Shown: positions 22,901 to 34,580 of the stretch, in pieces
Layout: the number at the start of each line of letters is the position of its first letter
Position numbering within the stretch: the stretch's first letter is position 1
Origin: Bursaphelenchus xylophilus
Taxonomy: Eukaryota; Nematoda; Chromadorea; Rhabditida; Aphelenchoididae
Length of the DNA: 64,000 bases
Direction of reading: 5' to 3'
Assembly (NCBI GenBank): GCA_904066235.2
Contig: CAJFCV020000002.1
Span: 6,200,001-6,264,000, forward strand
The notes under the pieces: generated by a model
Database searches by the model: none
Seen by the model: the letters and a program-made list of their open reading frames with translations, nothing else
Told to the model about the DNA's origin: nothing
Position numbers and translations under genes: made by a program

Positions 22901-23070
22901 AACAAACTAGAATACTCAATGACTGGACAAATCCCATTCTTCCCTACAACAGTATCAGTTATAGCAGAATCATTTTTCTGACCTTTTCTATGCTGATATC
23001 TCCCATCTGATAATATCTTCCCTATAGCCTCAGCCAGAATCGGCTTTTCTGCCACCATCAGCACCTTCAT
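16960..23070 (-). CDS. TOP3B: DNA/RNA topoisomerase III beta
   Basis: Type IA topoisomerase acting on single-stranded DNA and RNA, typically with TDRD3. Exons 22738-23070, 22397-22699, 22229-22357, 20217-20685, 20098-20182, 19919-20059, 19064-19367, 17882-17966, 17460-17802, 17215-17419 and 16960-17169 give 868 aa (human 862). The TOPRIM start KVLMVAEKP, acidic motif [11 protein letters not shown], and active-site [11 protein letters not shown] (Tyr about residue 346) are all present. The C-terminus has Cys-rich zinc-finger modules ([32 protein letters not shown]), then an RGG box ([18 protein letters not shown]) for RNA binding. Three introns are enlarged by inverted-repeat elements. The ATG follows ACCCCAG directly, 138 bases below the PUS10 stop. 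Confidence 0.96.
17989..19052. mobile_element. 1.06-kb foldback element, TACAGGGTGTCC ends, in TOP3B intron
   Basis: The ends TACAGGGTGTCC and GGACACCCTGTA are complementary, and the inverted similarity continues for about 350 bases inward from each end (17,989-18,350 against 18,690-19,052). The terminal TA on each side fits a TA target duplication of the Tc1/mariner type. The centre contains further inverted copies of the CCAGCTCTGTATCTTTTTCCG motif. No transposase frame was seen, so it is non-autonomous. It lies wholly inside an intron, 22 nt upstream of exon 17,882-17,966 in transcript order. Confidence 0.8.
19554..19887. mobile_element. MITE with hairpin core in TOP3B intron
   Basis: Ends ACCTTTCGCTTGGGGCAGAT (19,554) and ATCTGCCCCAAATGAAAGGT (19,868) are 20-bp inverted repeats with two mismatches. 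Inside, 19,728-19,824 forms a near-perfect hairpin with arms of about 42 bp around a GGGCCC-containing loop. The right end is shared with the repeat ending at 13,271. It lies in the 551-nt intron 19,368-19,918 and has no coding capacity. Confidence 0.7.
20725..22225. mobile_element. 1.5-kb foldback element, CTGCGGGACTAAAG ends, in TOP3B intron
   Basis: TA-flanked ends TACTGCGGGACTAAAG and CTTTAGTCCCGCAGTA start inverted repeats that run, with few mismatches, at least 400 bases inward and continue with divergence almost to the centre near 21,470. A related word (GGGACAAAAGTTTGGAACAGGG) recurs about 165 bases inside each end, so the termini are iterated. There is no transposase frame. It fills all but about 40 bases of the 1,543-nt intron 20,686-22,228, and its right TA lies three bases from the 5' splice site. 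Confidence 0.85.
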
Positions 23071-23208
23071 CTGGGGTTAAACTTTAATAAAAAGAAGAAA
23101 ACGTAGGCATAAATATTGTGTGATATTAACCCCATACGTTAAGTTTCCCAATTGATTTGAAAAATTATTATTAAAACTCAACAATAACAAGTATACAACA
23201 ACAACAAA

Positions 23209-24730
23209 TCACGGAATGAATTTCTTGGGTGGCCAATCCAGATCAACTCTTTCAACGTCTAACTGTAAAATGTCTATGTCGTCCGCCTGCAGTCCCATCA
23301 ATTCACCAATAGAAGGAGAAGTCCGCCCAAAATCACTGTGGACAAACTCCTTGATATACGTTCCCGCTTGGGTTTCCATTCTAAAAAAATATTACTCAGG
23401 TCATCGTAAGCGCTTACTTTAATTGAAAATGAAAGTCATCCAATCTAAGAGCCTTCAGCAAGTATATTTCCCTCTCCCGATCATGTAATGCCCTTCTTTT
23501 GAGGACTCGGACTACTGTTTTCTGGATAATCTTGACGGGAACTTTAGCCTCCAAAGACCTCAACATTTCATCTGTTATAATTCTCGATGAGAAACAGACA
23601 CATGAATACATTTTTCTCTTTTCTTCTTGGCCAACATTCAATACTTGTGCTTGATTATTGGATATTACACTTAACGGGCTGATGGAGATGTCCAATTCAT
23701 TGTTAATTAACTCCCTGAGAAGATCAAGGGTGGTCTGTTTCTTCAATCCCTTCATCGATTCTGTTTTCTTGGCATTTATAATATTAACAGCAAAAGGTCG
23801 ACCATTTCCCAGCATCCTCACATCAATATCTTCTCTGCCTGAGGCTATAAATCTAAATCCAGTTGCATGGAAACTTTTTACAAAGATGTTTCCAATCTTC
23901 TCGGAAACCTAAAAAAATATAAATATATATCCACAATGACACACCGAATTTCCATTCACAATTTGGATCTCCTCATCAGCCGTCCATGGAGATTGAGGAA
24001 GACATCGAGAATATTTACAGTACCTTCCGGCAATAAAGACACTTTCTCGTTGAAACAGCACGTCAACAGACACCTTGGTGGATGGGGAAGTCCATTGGTA
24101 TTTTCTAAACGTATGTTCAATCCACATTATTCGAGAACCTTACTTTATTCCATCCACTTCCATTCGATTTACGATCTCCTGAACCTTTGTTTTGGTATAC
24201 AGCTGATGAATTTCGGCTAACTCGGGTCTCCTTTTCCTTCCATTGTTAAGGAAGACATTTGGACAATGACAAAGGAAGAAATCAACATCAGATTTTATGA
24301 ATTCGTCATTTCCCAAAGATACTGTCATCACTAGATCCGAATATAATGATCCTCTCATTCCTAGTTTCTAGAAAAAAGTCAAAAAATATTTGGGACAAAC
24401 CTGTTCAATATTCTTCAACAACACATTCGAGAACAGATTCTTCGGGCTCATTTCTCGGCTACTGTAACAACCGGGAAATAATTTTTCAAAAAATAAATCT
24501 CTGAGATGCATCGTCGTAGGTATGTTGAGAGCCAACACAAATGTATTGCCATCATACCCACTCGCTTTAAACACCTCCGCAGCTTTCACGGCGATCAAAT
24601 TGGCCAGATCCGGATCAGAAAGAATTCCAAAACATAACGAACACCTGAAGCCTTCATCAACTAAATCATAATTTTCTTCGGAGATTCCTTTCTGAACACT
24701 AATACAAGCCTTGCACAGTGGAATGACCAT
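23209..24730 (-). CDS. PUS10: tRNA pseudouridine synthase Pus10
   Basis: Archaeal/eukaryotic pseudouridine synthase acting on tRNA positions 54/55. Exons 24401-24730, 24144-24367, 23945-24104, 23418-23908 and 23209-23380 give 458 aa. The N-terminus has paired cysteines (CKAC, CSLC) of the zinc-binding THUMP-containing region. FIAGRYCKYSRCLPQSPW, then GREDIDVRMLGNGRPF with the catalytic aspartate, and C-terminal QAGTYIKEFVHSDFGRT and DWPP match the family. The annotated ATG is the first true ATG in frame; a TTTAG acceptor-like site lies about 20 nt upstream. It lies 138 bases upstream of TOP3B on the same strand and is divergent from RRP12. Confidence 0.95.
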
Positions 24731-24947
24731 TTTGTGACTGGCCAACAGCTAAACTATATTATATTATTGTTCTAAAAAACCATTTTTCGCGAAAAATTTT
24801 CGAAGAAAAATAAATAAAATCTGCAATTTACGGAATGCCAACGACCCTTAGTTTTCTTGTCAGGACTAAATAATTCGTTTCCTAAATTTTTATTTTCTGA
24901 AAGAAAAAAATTTGGTACCGAGATCTGTCAAAAGCACTTATCCTGTA
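24731..24947. promoter_or_regulatory. Divergent PUS10/RRP12 promoter region
   Basis: Only 217 bases separate the start codons of two divergent genes, both in RNA or ribosome maturation. Core promoters of both must lie here or overlap the first exons. No TATA box or named factor site can be assigned from sequence alone. Confidence 0.5.
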
Positions 24948-27900
24948 ATGGGAAAGCCATACAGAGTAAAGGTCCGATCTGGCCGATCCAAGAGCAGGTT
25001 GCCAAAAGGCACAACGTAAGTTCGATGCTACAATAGGAAATAATATACTGTTATAGATCATCAAGCAACCCAACTGTTTCTCGATTCCGAGATCTCGCAA
25101 GGGCCCAGAGGGATGCCCGAAAAGCCCCTTTGATTGCTGTAGATGACCGCGTGGAATCTTTAAATACGGGAGAAGATCTGGTTTCATATGTTCCTATTGT
25201 AAGTTTTCATATTTTTATCAATGATGCGTTTAGAATTCAATGTCCATCAATGGAGACAGCAGCAAGTCGATGATCTCGGAGGGTGGTATGTCTAGACTTA
25301 CTTCCTTCACAAATTGCACCAATGCCACATTTGCTGCCGTTCATCGAGAATGGAGATCGGGCTCCCATTTACATTCGGATGTGATTGCTGTTCTTGCTGC
25401 CGTAGCTCAAGCAATCAAAGAGAGAAACGGATCTGAGACAGACGAAGAATACTTTATGGGTCTCTTGGCTATTATTGACGTTGCGCCTTTGGACGAAGTG
25501 GAAAAGTTAGCTGCTGCTTCTTATTTGTTCTACCTTGTTATTAAGAAGATGCCGAAAGAATATTTGATTCACAATTTTGGATACGTCAACCAGGTAGGGA
25601 CTTTTATTTTAATTTTGTTATTTTTAGGTTTTATGTAACAAAATAACGAAACTGGAAGGTCAAAATGAGGCGGTTGGTGTCAAGTTCTTGTTGTCGGCAA
25701 TGGGACACCTTTTAAGAGCGATGCCCTTGAGTACATGGAAGCAACAAACATTGAAGTATGATTGTTCTTTTTGTTTATTTTACTTTTTTAGAAATTCTAT
25801 TCTTCTGGTCATCGTCTTCTCCGTTCATGATAATCCTGCAGTCAGAACAATCAGCAGAAAAGTGACAAGGAGTATTTTGACTGACCCTGTGACCTGTTTT
25901 GAGACAGGAATACATCCTGCAGCTAAAGTTGCTGGAGAAAAGATCTTGGCCGATCTCTGCAAGGAAGCCACCCCAATTGTTTTGACAAGATTGCTTTGCC
26001 TATTGGAAGGAATCCTTCACAAACAGCCTGAAATAATCTTTACGTCCTTAACGTCTCAAGTGTTAGAGTTGGCCACAAAGGCTGATCCAATGGTAAATAT
26101 TAGAATCTTCACATGGTTGTTTATTTTTACTTTCATTTTTATTTTTTTAGGTACGTTGTGCGGCTCTTCAGTGTGTCCACAGAACCCTCCAGCGTCAACC
26201 ATCAGACTCGACCCTCTCAATTCTCTCCAATGAACGTCTCGTGGGTGTTCTTCGTTCCTTCCCCGTTCCCGCTGACACTGCCGTTTGTGCCTATTGGCTT
26301 CAAGCTTTTGTTGAATCTCACATTTGTCTGGCTGCTAAAGATCAGATTAAGAACGAACACTTACTTGGGGAGAGTATGGAAGTTGTTATCCGCGCTTATC
26401 ATCGAGGAGACGGTGCACTGGGAGAAACGATCAAAGCAGGGGTCTCAAGAATTATCCAACGGTGCATCCAACAGAACGCAAAGAATGCCGTTAAGTGCTT
26501 ACAATTATTGGACATGGCTCTGTTGCCTAACAACACTGCTAGTTGGCATTTCATCTTACTGAATATTGCCGAGTTATTCGAAGAAGCCGGGTCAGCTGTG
26601 ATGGGACGCGTATTTGATGCTACACTACAGACTTTAGCCGAATTGAGAGAACGCGATACTGCTCCTGGAAAACCCGATGGGTTTTGTTCGGAGGAAATCG
26701 AAGCCATCTTTGGAGCCGCGGTCAGACATGTTGATTTGGAACGAGTCATCAAAACTGTATCATTAGGTTTGGATATGGATCAACCAGTTCTGGCTACGGG
26801 CTTTAAGAGATCCTGGCTCTTGCTTGTTTTTAAAGGACACATCAAAAGAGCTCCTCTAGCCATCTTCACCAAGTTTTTCCTTCCGTTGGCCATTTCGATC
26901 CATTCCCGTGTATCGAGTCTGGATGGGATCACAAAGAAACTTTACACAATCATCGAGCACCAGATCTGGGATCTTTTACCAGGTTTTTTGTCTGCCCCGG
27001 TCGACTTTGATCAGCTTATTCATCAGGTGGCCCCGATCCTTGGAGCAGCTTTAAATGAACGCCCTGACCTTCGACTGAGAGTTCTGGCGGGTATTCGAGC
27101 AATGCTAAAGTTTGTTTCGGGACCGGATTCGAGTGATGAAAGTGCCGAGATTGTCAGAAGATATGCCAAAAACTTTTTGCCTTTGCTATTTTTACATTAC
27201 ACTACTGAAGCTCCATCGGAAGAAGAGAAGCGACAAGTCGATCACAGAGAGGTTCAATTGTCAGCCCTGGAAACGATTAGATTGTATATTCCTTATGTGC
27301 CGGACGAGTTAATCGGCAAATATGCAGATGCCGCCATTCAGAAGATCAACGATGCAAACAGTTCGCAAGACCGAAAGGTAACCTTTCTGTGTTCAAATTT
27401 ATATTTTTATGGCTTTAGTTATTGTTAATGGATATTCTCGTCGCGTTGACAAAGGCAGTGGATTCCGACTATGCATTGAAGTTGTTCGAAACTATAAAGC
27501 CTTTCTTCTCGGTTAAAACAAACCGACAGTCTTTGCAAAAGAAGGCTTACCGTGTGCTCTCGGAACTGTATTCACGACTGAACGACTCTTCATTACAGAT
27601 TTTTTTTGAAAAATCCCAGACGTTTGTTGAAGATTTGTTGGCCAATGGAAAGGCTTCAGTTGCGCCGAGCAGTTGGGCTGCTCGACTTGTTGTCTTCAAA
27701 TCTGTAAGTGCAATGTCGACTTATATTTATATTGTTTTAGATCTTAAATTCGCTGAAAACAGTTGAGGAAGTAAACAAATTCACTGAAGTTGTCTTTGAT
27801 CAGGTTGTAATGTGTCTGGATAAGAGCAGAAGTCAAGCAGTCCGTCATAACGCGGTTAAATGCTTCCAGGACATCGTCAGTTCCCTTCTTTTCTTTGGAA

Positions 27901-29679
27901 ATGAGAATGAGTAAGTTATGTTAGTTTGTCATAAATATTTAATTTTTTTAGAATACACGCTAGTCAAGTGCTTGATGGCCTTGTCACCAAGATATTTGAG
28001 TTCTCCGGAGTCAAAACCAGAAGTGAAAGCGAGCCTCTTGAGAAAGTCAGAGCTACCCTTATCGCGTACAATGTCTTGGCTCAAACTCATTTAAAGGATA
28101 TGAATGCCGCCCTCACTGCTCAATTCCTCCAGAAGACCTTCTTGTTTTTGAAAGATCGCCGTTCTCCCATCAGGGTTTTGGCCATTCGATTGATCAGAAT
28201 TTTCTGCAAGAAGATGCCGGAATATTCATTCAGACAATATCAGGTATATTACCATCTTTGTTCGTTTACTTTCTTTTAGGACTTAATCTTGGATAACATT
28301 TTCAACTGTCAAACAGCCGATGAAAACACAGTAAACGTGAGGAGAGCCAACAAAGTTTTGTTCACCCTACTTATCGACATCGTTGGGGTCGAAGTTTTAT
28401 GTAAATATGCGAATAAACAACAAGGATGGGGCAAGTTCCTGAGGAAATTGGACAAGACGAGAAGGAAGAAATTGGGTGAGAATGACCTCCCATCCAGCTC
28501 TAAGTCAACTGTAAATGGAGAAGATGATGGAGTCACCGTTGTCTCCGAATCGAGAACCATCAAAGCAGATTCTATCTTCCAATTACTGGAGGATAGTGAC
28601 GATGAAGGTGAACGGGACACGGAGGAGAAGATGGAAAGGAGATCGGCGGTATGGATCAGGGAGAACGTGGACGATGAAGATGATGTGGTCGATCTGCTGG
28701 ACAGGAAGTCCGTTCTCAACAAGATTGTAATGGAGAAACCCAAAGAGAATAAAGAAGAGGATAAGAGCAAGAAGAAGTCTCTCAAAGGCTTCAGATTTGC
28801 TTCCGATGGAAGATTTGTGATTGATGATGAAGATCAGAGTGATAAAAAGAAAAGAAAAGATGACTTCAGTGACGATGATGACGATGACGACCAAGAAATG
28901 GAAATGGATGAAACCAATAAAAGTAGAGTCTCGGTCTCCAAAACAAAGAGTATTATTGGCTCTGAGGTAAGCGATTTAGCCCGTTTTTATGATTAAAACA
29001 CGTTTTTTGAGAATTTGAAGCTCTATGAAGCGGTGTGGGGTGGAATTTGACCCTATGTTTTTTTTTTGATATTATATCGTCGCTATTTTATATACGTCTA
29101 CGAAGTTTTCCCCAAGTCTGCATACCGGAAATAATGACAGTTCAATTTCTGGGAATATACGGAAAATGAGAGTAGGAATGTTGGGGGAAATGCACAGACA
29201 GGTAATCTGGCCGCGAAGCTCCGCAAAAGTTTTTGCAGATGGCCAAAAAAGTCCTTCCTCTAATCACTCTTTGATTTTTAATACAAGTTATAGGCCGTAT
29301 ATTCCCAAGAATTCACACGTCATTATTTCCGTCATGGTGACATAATTTCTTCGTAAAAACTTTAGAGGGGTGATGTGGACTATGTAGGCGACAATATAAG
29401 ATCAAAAAATAGGAAACATTTCTAGCGTACCCCTTGCTTCCAGACCTCGCGAAGTGTTTTAATAACAATTATTATTTTTAGGTGGCGTCTGAATACACTA
29501 CAGGAGGAAAAGGCATTCATCGGAACTTGAGAGGTACTCTCAAAGGTGGAGTATCCAAGAAATCTGAGATCAGGGGAGGAAAAAAGGTGGAGCCTTATGC
29601 TTATATTCCATTGAGGCAGAAACACGGTCGGAAAGTGGGTATTAAAAACGTTGTTAAAAACAGAAAAAAGAAAAATTAG
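24948..29679 (+). CDS. RRP12: Ribosomal RNA-processing protein RRP12
   Basis: HEAT-repeat factor for nuclear export and maturation of pre-40S/90S particles. Exons 24948-25015, 25057-25198, 25234-25593, 25628-25755, 25792-26092, 26151-27377, 27419-27703, 27741-27910, 27952-28243, 28280-28966 and 29482-29679 keep frame and give 1,285 aa (human 1,297). The start is MGKPYRVKVRSGRSKSRLPKG. NUC173/HEAT helices follow (FTNCTNATFAAVHREW, VIAVLAAVAQAI, VRCAALQCVHRTL). The C-terminal third has acidic runs (SDDDDDDDQEMEMDE) and the conserved basic tail YAYIPLRQKHGRKVG. The 36-nt intron 25,756-25,791 is a multiple of three with no stop. The 515-nt last intron carries an inverted repeat. AATAAA at 29,747. 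Confidence 0.95.
29125..29331. mobile_element. Inverted-repeat element in last RRP12 intron
   Basis: Arms of about 37 bp (CGGAAATAATGAC...GGGAATATACGG at 29,126-29,162 and the complement at 29,295-29,331) match except in the middle. They flank about 130 bases with no coding capacity. Probably a MITE relic; it explains part of the length of an intron in a gene whose other introns are 33-60 nt. Confidence 0.55.
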
Positions 29680-29768
29680 GTCGTCATAGTTGTGTTACCA
29701 GGTCTTTTATTTAATTGTTTATTGTTTTTGTTGATTTGTTATGAATAATAAAATGTTATCTTTGGTAT

Positions 29769-32700
29769 CTAAAGTTGCATCGAGACTTGTTGGACTTCTG
29801 ATTTGTCACTTTTAACGCTGGTCTTTTCCATGATATCAGTTGCGGTCGAGAGGGTGTTGGCTCTTGATCTACCCAGATTATTCGGGTTCTCCAAAGTATC
29901 TACCCGATTCACAGCTTCGGACAATTTTCGGAATCTTTTCAACTCCACTTTGAATCTGTTTGATTGTTTTTATTGATTCTGGTGGCTTACTTATGTTGAT
30001 AATGGCATCGGAAACACGCAATAATCGAGAATCCAACGAGTAGGACACTTACAAACCCAATAGCCATGAATTCCAAAGGCCGATTTGAAATCAGTAGGGC
30101 TCTTTCAAATTTAAAATCTGTTTCCATGTTATCCTAAAATATATTTGTATATTGGTGTATGTTACCCTATGGATCGTATACTGTAATTCGATTAACGGCC
30201 TCAAAGTGATGGGGTCTACAATTTTGTTGCCTCTGACGAACAAGATTCTGAGAATAGTGCCGTTGTTGAGTGGGACCCCATTCACAACATAGTAATTGAT
30301 GCCTGCCAGAATGGCCTTGCTTTCTGTCATTTCGCTCAGCTCTCTAAACAAATATCTTTAAACGCTCTTATTATCCTTACTTTATAACCTTGGACATTTT
30401 TTGCTCGTTTATTTGGGTCGGGGGTACCTTGATGACAATATTTTCGATGTCATCAATGGTCGCAAGCCAGACGACAACAGACGTCTCGATGATTTCGTCT
30501 TGTTTTTGAGCCATTACATTCAACTGGAAGTAGCTCTGGGTGATATTGTACAAGTTTTTAACCAATCTGATGTCTCCAGACAAGGGATTTACTTCAAATA
30601 TATCATCTATGGTCTCTTTGTTCTGATAGTAGGTCTTTTTGATGCCGTAAAACACATCTGAAATTGTACATTTTACTTTATAATCAACATGCCTACCTTT
30701 GTTGTGTATCTCGTCTTTTACATTTAATTGTATTACTTTGGTCCCTAGTTTGAAGTCGTTAAGGACAACTTCGTACTTCGGTCGGGAAAATGCCAACGAT
30801 TGTTTGATGCTGAAGCATTGATATTAAAATGTGAATGGAAAACTCACGAGGCCACAAACTTTACAGTAATCTGACACTGGACTCTGTTTCCATTTTCTTT
30901 GTCATCGAAGACGTCCACTTTCAGATGATATTCTTCTTTTTGTCCGGTGTAATTCTTGACAGAGAGCTCTCCTTTCTCGTCGATTTCGAATACGCCGTAT
31001 GATTTGAGTATCCGGTACCTGGTATCTTTGTTTTTTCCTTCCACGTTCACTCTTCCCAGTATTATATTCGGTTCTATATTTCCTTTCAATTGTAAAGTGA
31101 CGTCATTCTCCATGCATTTCATTCGTTTCCGACTCTTTTCCCCTTTCCGCACTTCGATTTCGTATTGTATTTTATGACCACCATCTTCTGCTGTTATTGT
31201 GATCTAGATGGGATCATCTAGAAAAAATAAAACTTACAATCTTGTCTTGTTTTACTTCTTCGATTGAGAGTTCGCCCGTTTTTTCGCCAATGGAAATTGA
31301 GGGATCATCGACGGAGAATGTTAAATTACACTGATCAGTGGAATCGACCAAAACGATTGTTTTTTCGCCCTAAGTGTGTGAAATCGTTGTAAATCCACTT
31401 ACTTCGTACAAAATAATCGGATTCTTATCCGAAAAACTTGGATTACAATTAGAAACGGACAGAATCTCGAGGAGAATGGAAAATCGTTCAGTCTGGTTGC
31501 CAAATCGAGCTATCCCAATCATACTATAGACCCCAGAGAGGCCATTTAAAACATCCGAAGTCTTAATTACACCTTGCTGATTAATTCTCAAGGCATTTGA
31601 TAAAACGGCAGATGGTGGGGAATAGGAAAGAGTGACCTCATCAGGTGTCGATTTCAAGTCCAATTGCCCTATGTAACTGCCGACGTCTATATCTTCGTAT
31701 ATCCGGACTTGTGCTGGTGCGTTGGATCGAAGATTTACATCGTTTTGTGAGCTTCTTACGACTATCTAGAATACTTAGACATGTTTCCATATCTGAATTT
31801 GACATACTGGGATTTGCCTGACATTATTTCCATCAGTTGCTGTTACTATGGCAGGAATGCTGGTCTCATTTGAATATTCAAATTTGTCATTATTCCAATA
31901 GATTTCTCCCTAAACAGTTCGATTTTAATTATAACAATGATGACTTACTTCTTTGCTAACTGTAAAAATATTTTTTTCAGAAAAAATTGTTACATCCTCA
32001 GCTTCTGATATTTCCACTTTTCCAAGAACTTTCTGATTTGAAATATCCGGAATGTAAAAATATTTAGTGGATTCGGTAAGATGACTGGCTTTAGTACCAT
32101 CAATCACAGCTTTGGGGGTCTTGTTCAAAAATGCAATAAATAAAATCGCTGAATTCAAAATTTTAAGTGACTGACCATGAGGGTGACTCACTTTTATCAC
32201 TCGGCTCCATGGGGTATTGTAAATCCCTGACCTCCACTTCTAATTGAACCAAATTTAAATGCATGCCCTCGACCTTTTTTAGAGTCAATCGGCCGTCTTC
32301 TGTTAGAGAAATCATCTCCTTGCATCCAGGATTATTGTAACAATTAACGGAGGTTAGATTGTAAAACAAATTGGAGTCCGAGTCCTCATCGATGGCCTCG
32401 AAAGTGAAGATTTCGTTTTGTTTCAAGTTTTCAGAGTCCAGTAATAAATTGGATATCTTTTCTTTGAATTTCGGAGGCTCAGAGCCCAAACCAATTACAA
32501 TAATCGATACCTTGGAGATGTAGATGTAATCTTCGTATGACGAGATTATCTAAAAACAAAATAATTAGGATTGAATGGGATACCTGGACATTGTAGACCC
32601 TCTCGAATTTAAACAAATCGCCGATATATTCAAATTCTCCGGTATTTTGATCCAACTTGAAGCCGGAAATATCCCCCATCATCGAATAATTCAATTTGTA

Positions 32701-33999
32701 ACCGTCGTATTTCGGAGCAAACTTGTGGATAAAATGGGTATTTGGGACTACTTTGAAGGAATATTCATCCTAAATAGGTATAACCGTTTCAAAAAGCAAA
32801 AAATTACCTTCTGAAGTTGTGCTGGATTCTCGGGGATTAATGAAATCTGGAGGTTCTGCTCTCCCCGCTTCTTCGAATCTTTTGTAAGAAGTATTGAGAT
32901 ATTAAAGTCTCTGCCCAAATTGTCGATTGTCAGCCGAGAATGATTCTAAAGTACTGTTAGAAGCATCCGAAGGCTTTTCTTTACCTTTATACTCAAGATT
33001 CCGTACTTTTTATCGATTTCAAACACCTCAGAATTGTTTGTAAAGTTATAATTAAACATGTCCTGATCGTCGAAATGAGCTCGGACCAGTCGATCAAAGT
33101 GTTTTGACCTCTCCTTCACCCCGACCTTCAAAGTATCAAATACTGTGGTAGTATCCCATAACATAACAATGTTGAGGAGGACATTGGTGGGCAACCGATT
33201 CCCATCCGAGATGGTTAATATCAGCGGAAAATGGGCGGGGAGCGATGGACAGAGAGAGGAACAACCCTTTGCACGCAACAAAATCAAATCAGGATCAGCG
33301 GGCTCTATCGAAAAACTGATGAATTGATTAATTAACTGTGCAGTATAACGCACAAAATTTGATTCAGACTTACAATTCACTGAAAGTACCCTCCAGGTTG
33401 TATTGGAACATAGTGGGTTGTGTGGCCTCAGAATTAACTACCTTAAACTTCTTCAAAATCCCTTCAGTGATCGGATTGGAGACATGGATAACATATTCGA
33501 GACTGTCAAACTCCAACATCTCCAATGGCTGATCGTCGAACACAACTTTTATGTGAATGGATTCATTCTTTTCCCCATCCGAAGCCGTCAGCTATAACAC
33601 TATTTCTAATAATTGTGTTTGTCTTACTGTGGCCGTATATGAGACATGTTTGAAGAGATCATCGTTGTTCTTCAAGAAAATCCCAAAGCTCTGTCCGGGG
33701 GCAAGTTCTTCAGGAAACACTCCAAAGACTCCAGATTCCTCCTTCAGATGTATCGGCGACTTCTGAAAAAGCGGTGACCGAATTGCGTAATCAGATTAGA
33801 GCCCTCACAACCGTTAAAACTCTGATAAAAAGATTACTTGAGCACCTTTCGATGCCTTCAGCGGACCGTCACAATCCAAATGATGACCTAATCGGGATTT
33901 TTTAGCCAAATGACAAGTCGTAGAAGGGATATCGAGTAGAGAGTTAGTTACAGCTTCAACATTACTGGTAAGAAGAAAGAAAATGAAAAGAAAAAACAT
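29769..33999 (-). CDS. Divergent single-pass cadherin-domain protein
   Basis: Seventeen exons join in frame to 1,192 aa: 33838-33999, 33628-33762, 33374-33591, 32985-33315, 32808-32945, 32584-32769, 32192-32549, 31949-32148, 31808-31909, 31403-31765, 31238-31369, 30848-31203, 30697-30809, 30381-30657, 30166-30343, 29991-30133, 29769-29955. A signal peptide (MFFLFIFFLLTSNVEA) precedes a long ectodomain of cadherin-like beta-sandwich repeats. Each shows patterns such as GVFEIDEKGELSVKNY, FEIDKKYGILSIK and FEVNPLSGDIRLVKN, ending in hydrophobic strands (LKVDVFDD, IVTATDG). Classical calcium linkers (DxNDN) are mostly lost. One transmembrane helix (AIGFVSVLLVGFSIIACF) is followed by a tail of about 70 aa with no catenin-binding motif. 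Which nematode cadherin it matches cannot be decided. It converges on RRP12 with 89 bases between stops. Confidence 0.85.
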
Positions 34000-34580
34000 T
34001 TCATTTGATATCGACAATCACGAAATGGGTTCAGCCGTCTGTTTTAACAATTGGGTCATCGAGTGGCGATGGGGAAGCTGCGAGTTTTCACTTCATTTCA
34101 GATATCCGAGAGTAACCAGATCACCTTCTCAAGTCTTATAATAAGACGCCGACGGTCCATAATGGGCTGAATCCAGAATGTGAAAATACCAGATTTCCGA
34201 ACTTCTTGCAAATATTCTGAACACCCTTGTATCTTTGTAAGGAATGTGTATTTTATGTGATTTTTACATTGTCTTTCAGGGTAAATAAAGTGTAATTCTT
34301 TAATTTTTTCTGCAAACGCAGTACGTGATTTAAGGGTTTTCGATGTCACTGATTCCGAAAATCAAGTTCATTTTCTCTGATCTTTTCATTTATAATTTAC
34401 AGGGTTATTCAAATACAAACGTAAAATTTTTGATTTTTTCTACAAATACTCATTTTAGGGGTTTTCGAGGATGCTGATTACGAAAGTCATGTTCATTTTT
34501 TGATGAAAGTGTAGTTTTGAAAAATAAGCAAACTTTGATAAAAAGCTCACGGTAAGTCGGACAGACCGACATTTTATTTT
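34000..34580. other. Upstream region of the cadherin gene
   Basis: AT-rich, with no protein gene recognised. It should hold the cadherin promoter near 34,000-34,200 and includes a diverged two-copy repeat (separate entry). Confidence 0.4.
34279..34505 (+). repeat. Two diverged tandem copies of a ~125-bp unit
   Basis: The stretch TTTTTTCT(G/A)CAAA...GGGTTTTCGA..TGCTGATT(C/A)CGAAA.TCA.GTTCATTTT occurs twice, about 125 bases apart (first core near 34,331-34,374, second near 34,457-34,500). The copies are clearly related but diverged by several substitutions. No coding role was seen. Confidence 0.6.

Noticed and set aside
28309..28785. 158-codon frame antisense to RRP12
   Set aside because: It is the complement of the acidic and basic RRP12 C-terminal region; Ser/Leu-rich shadow.
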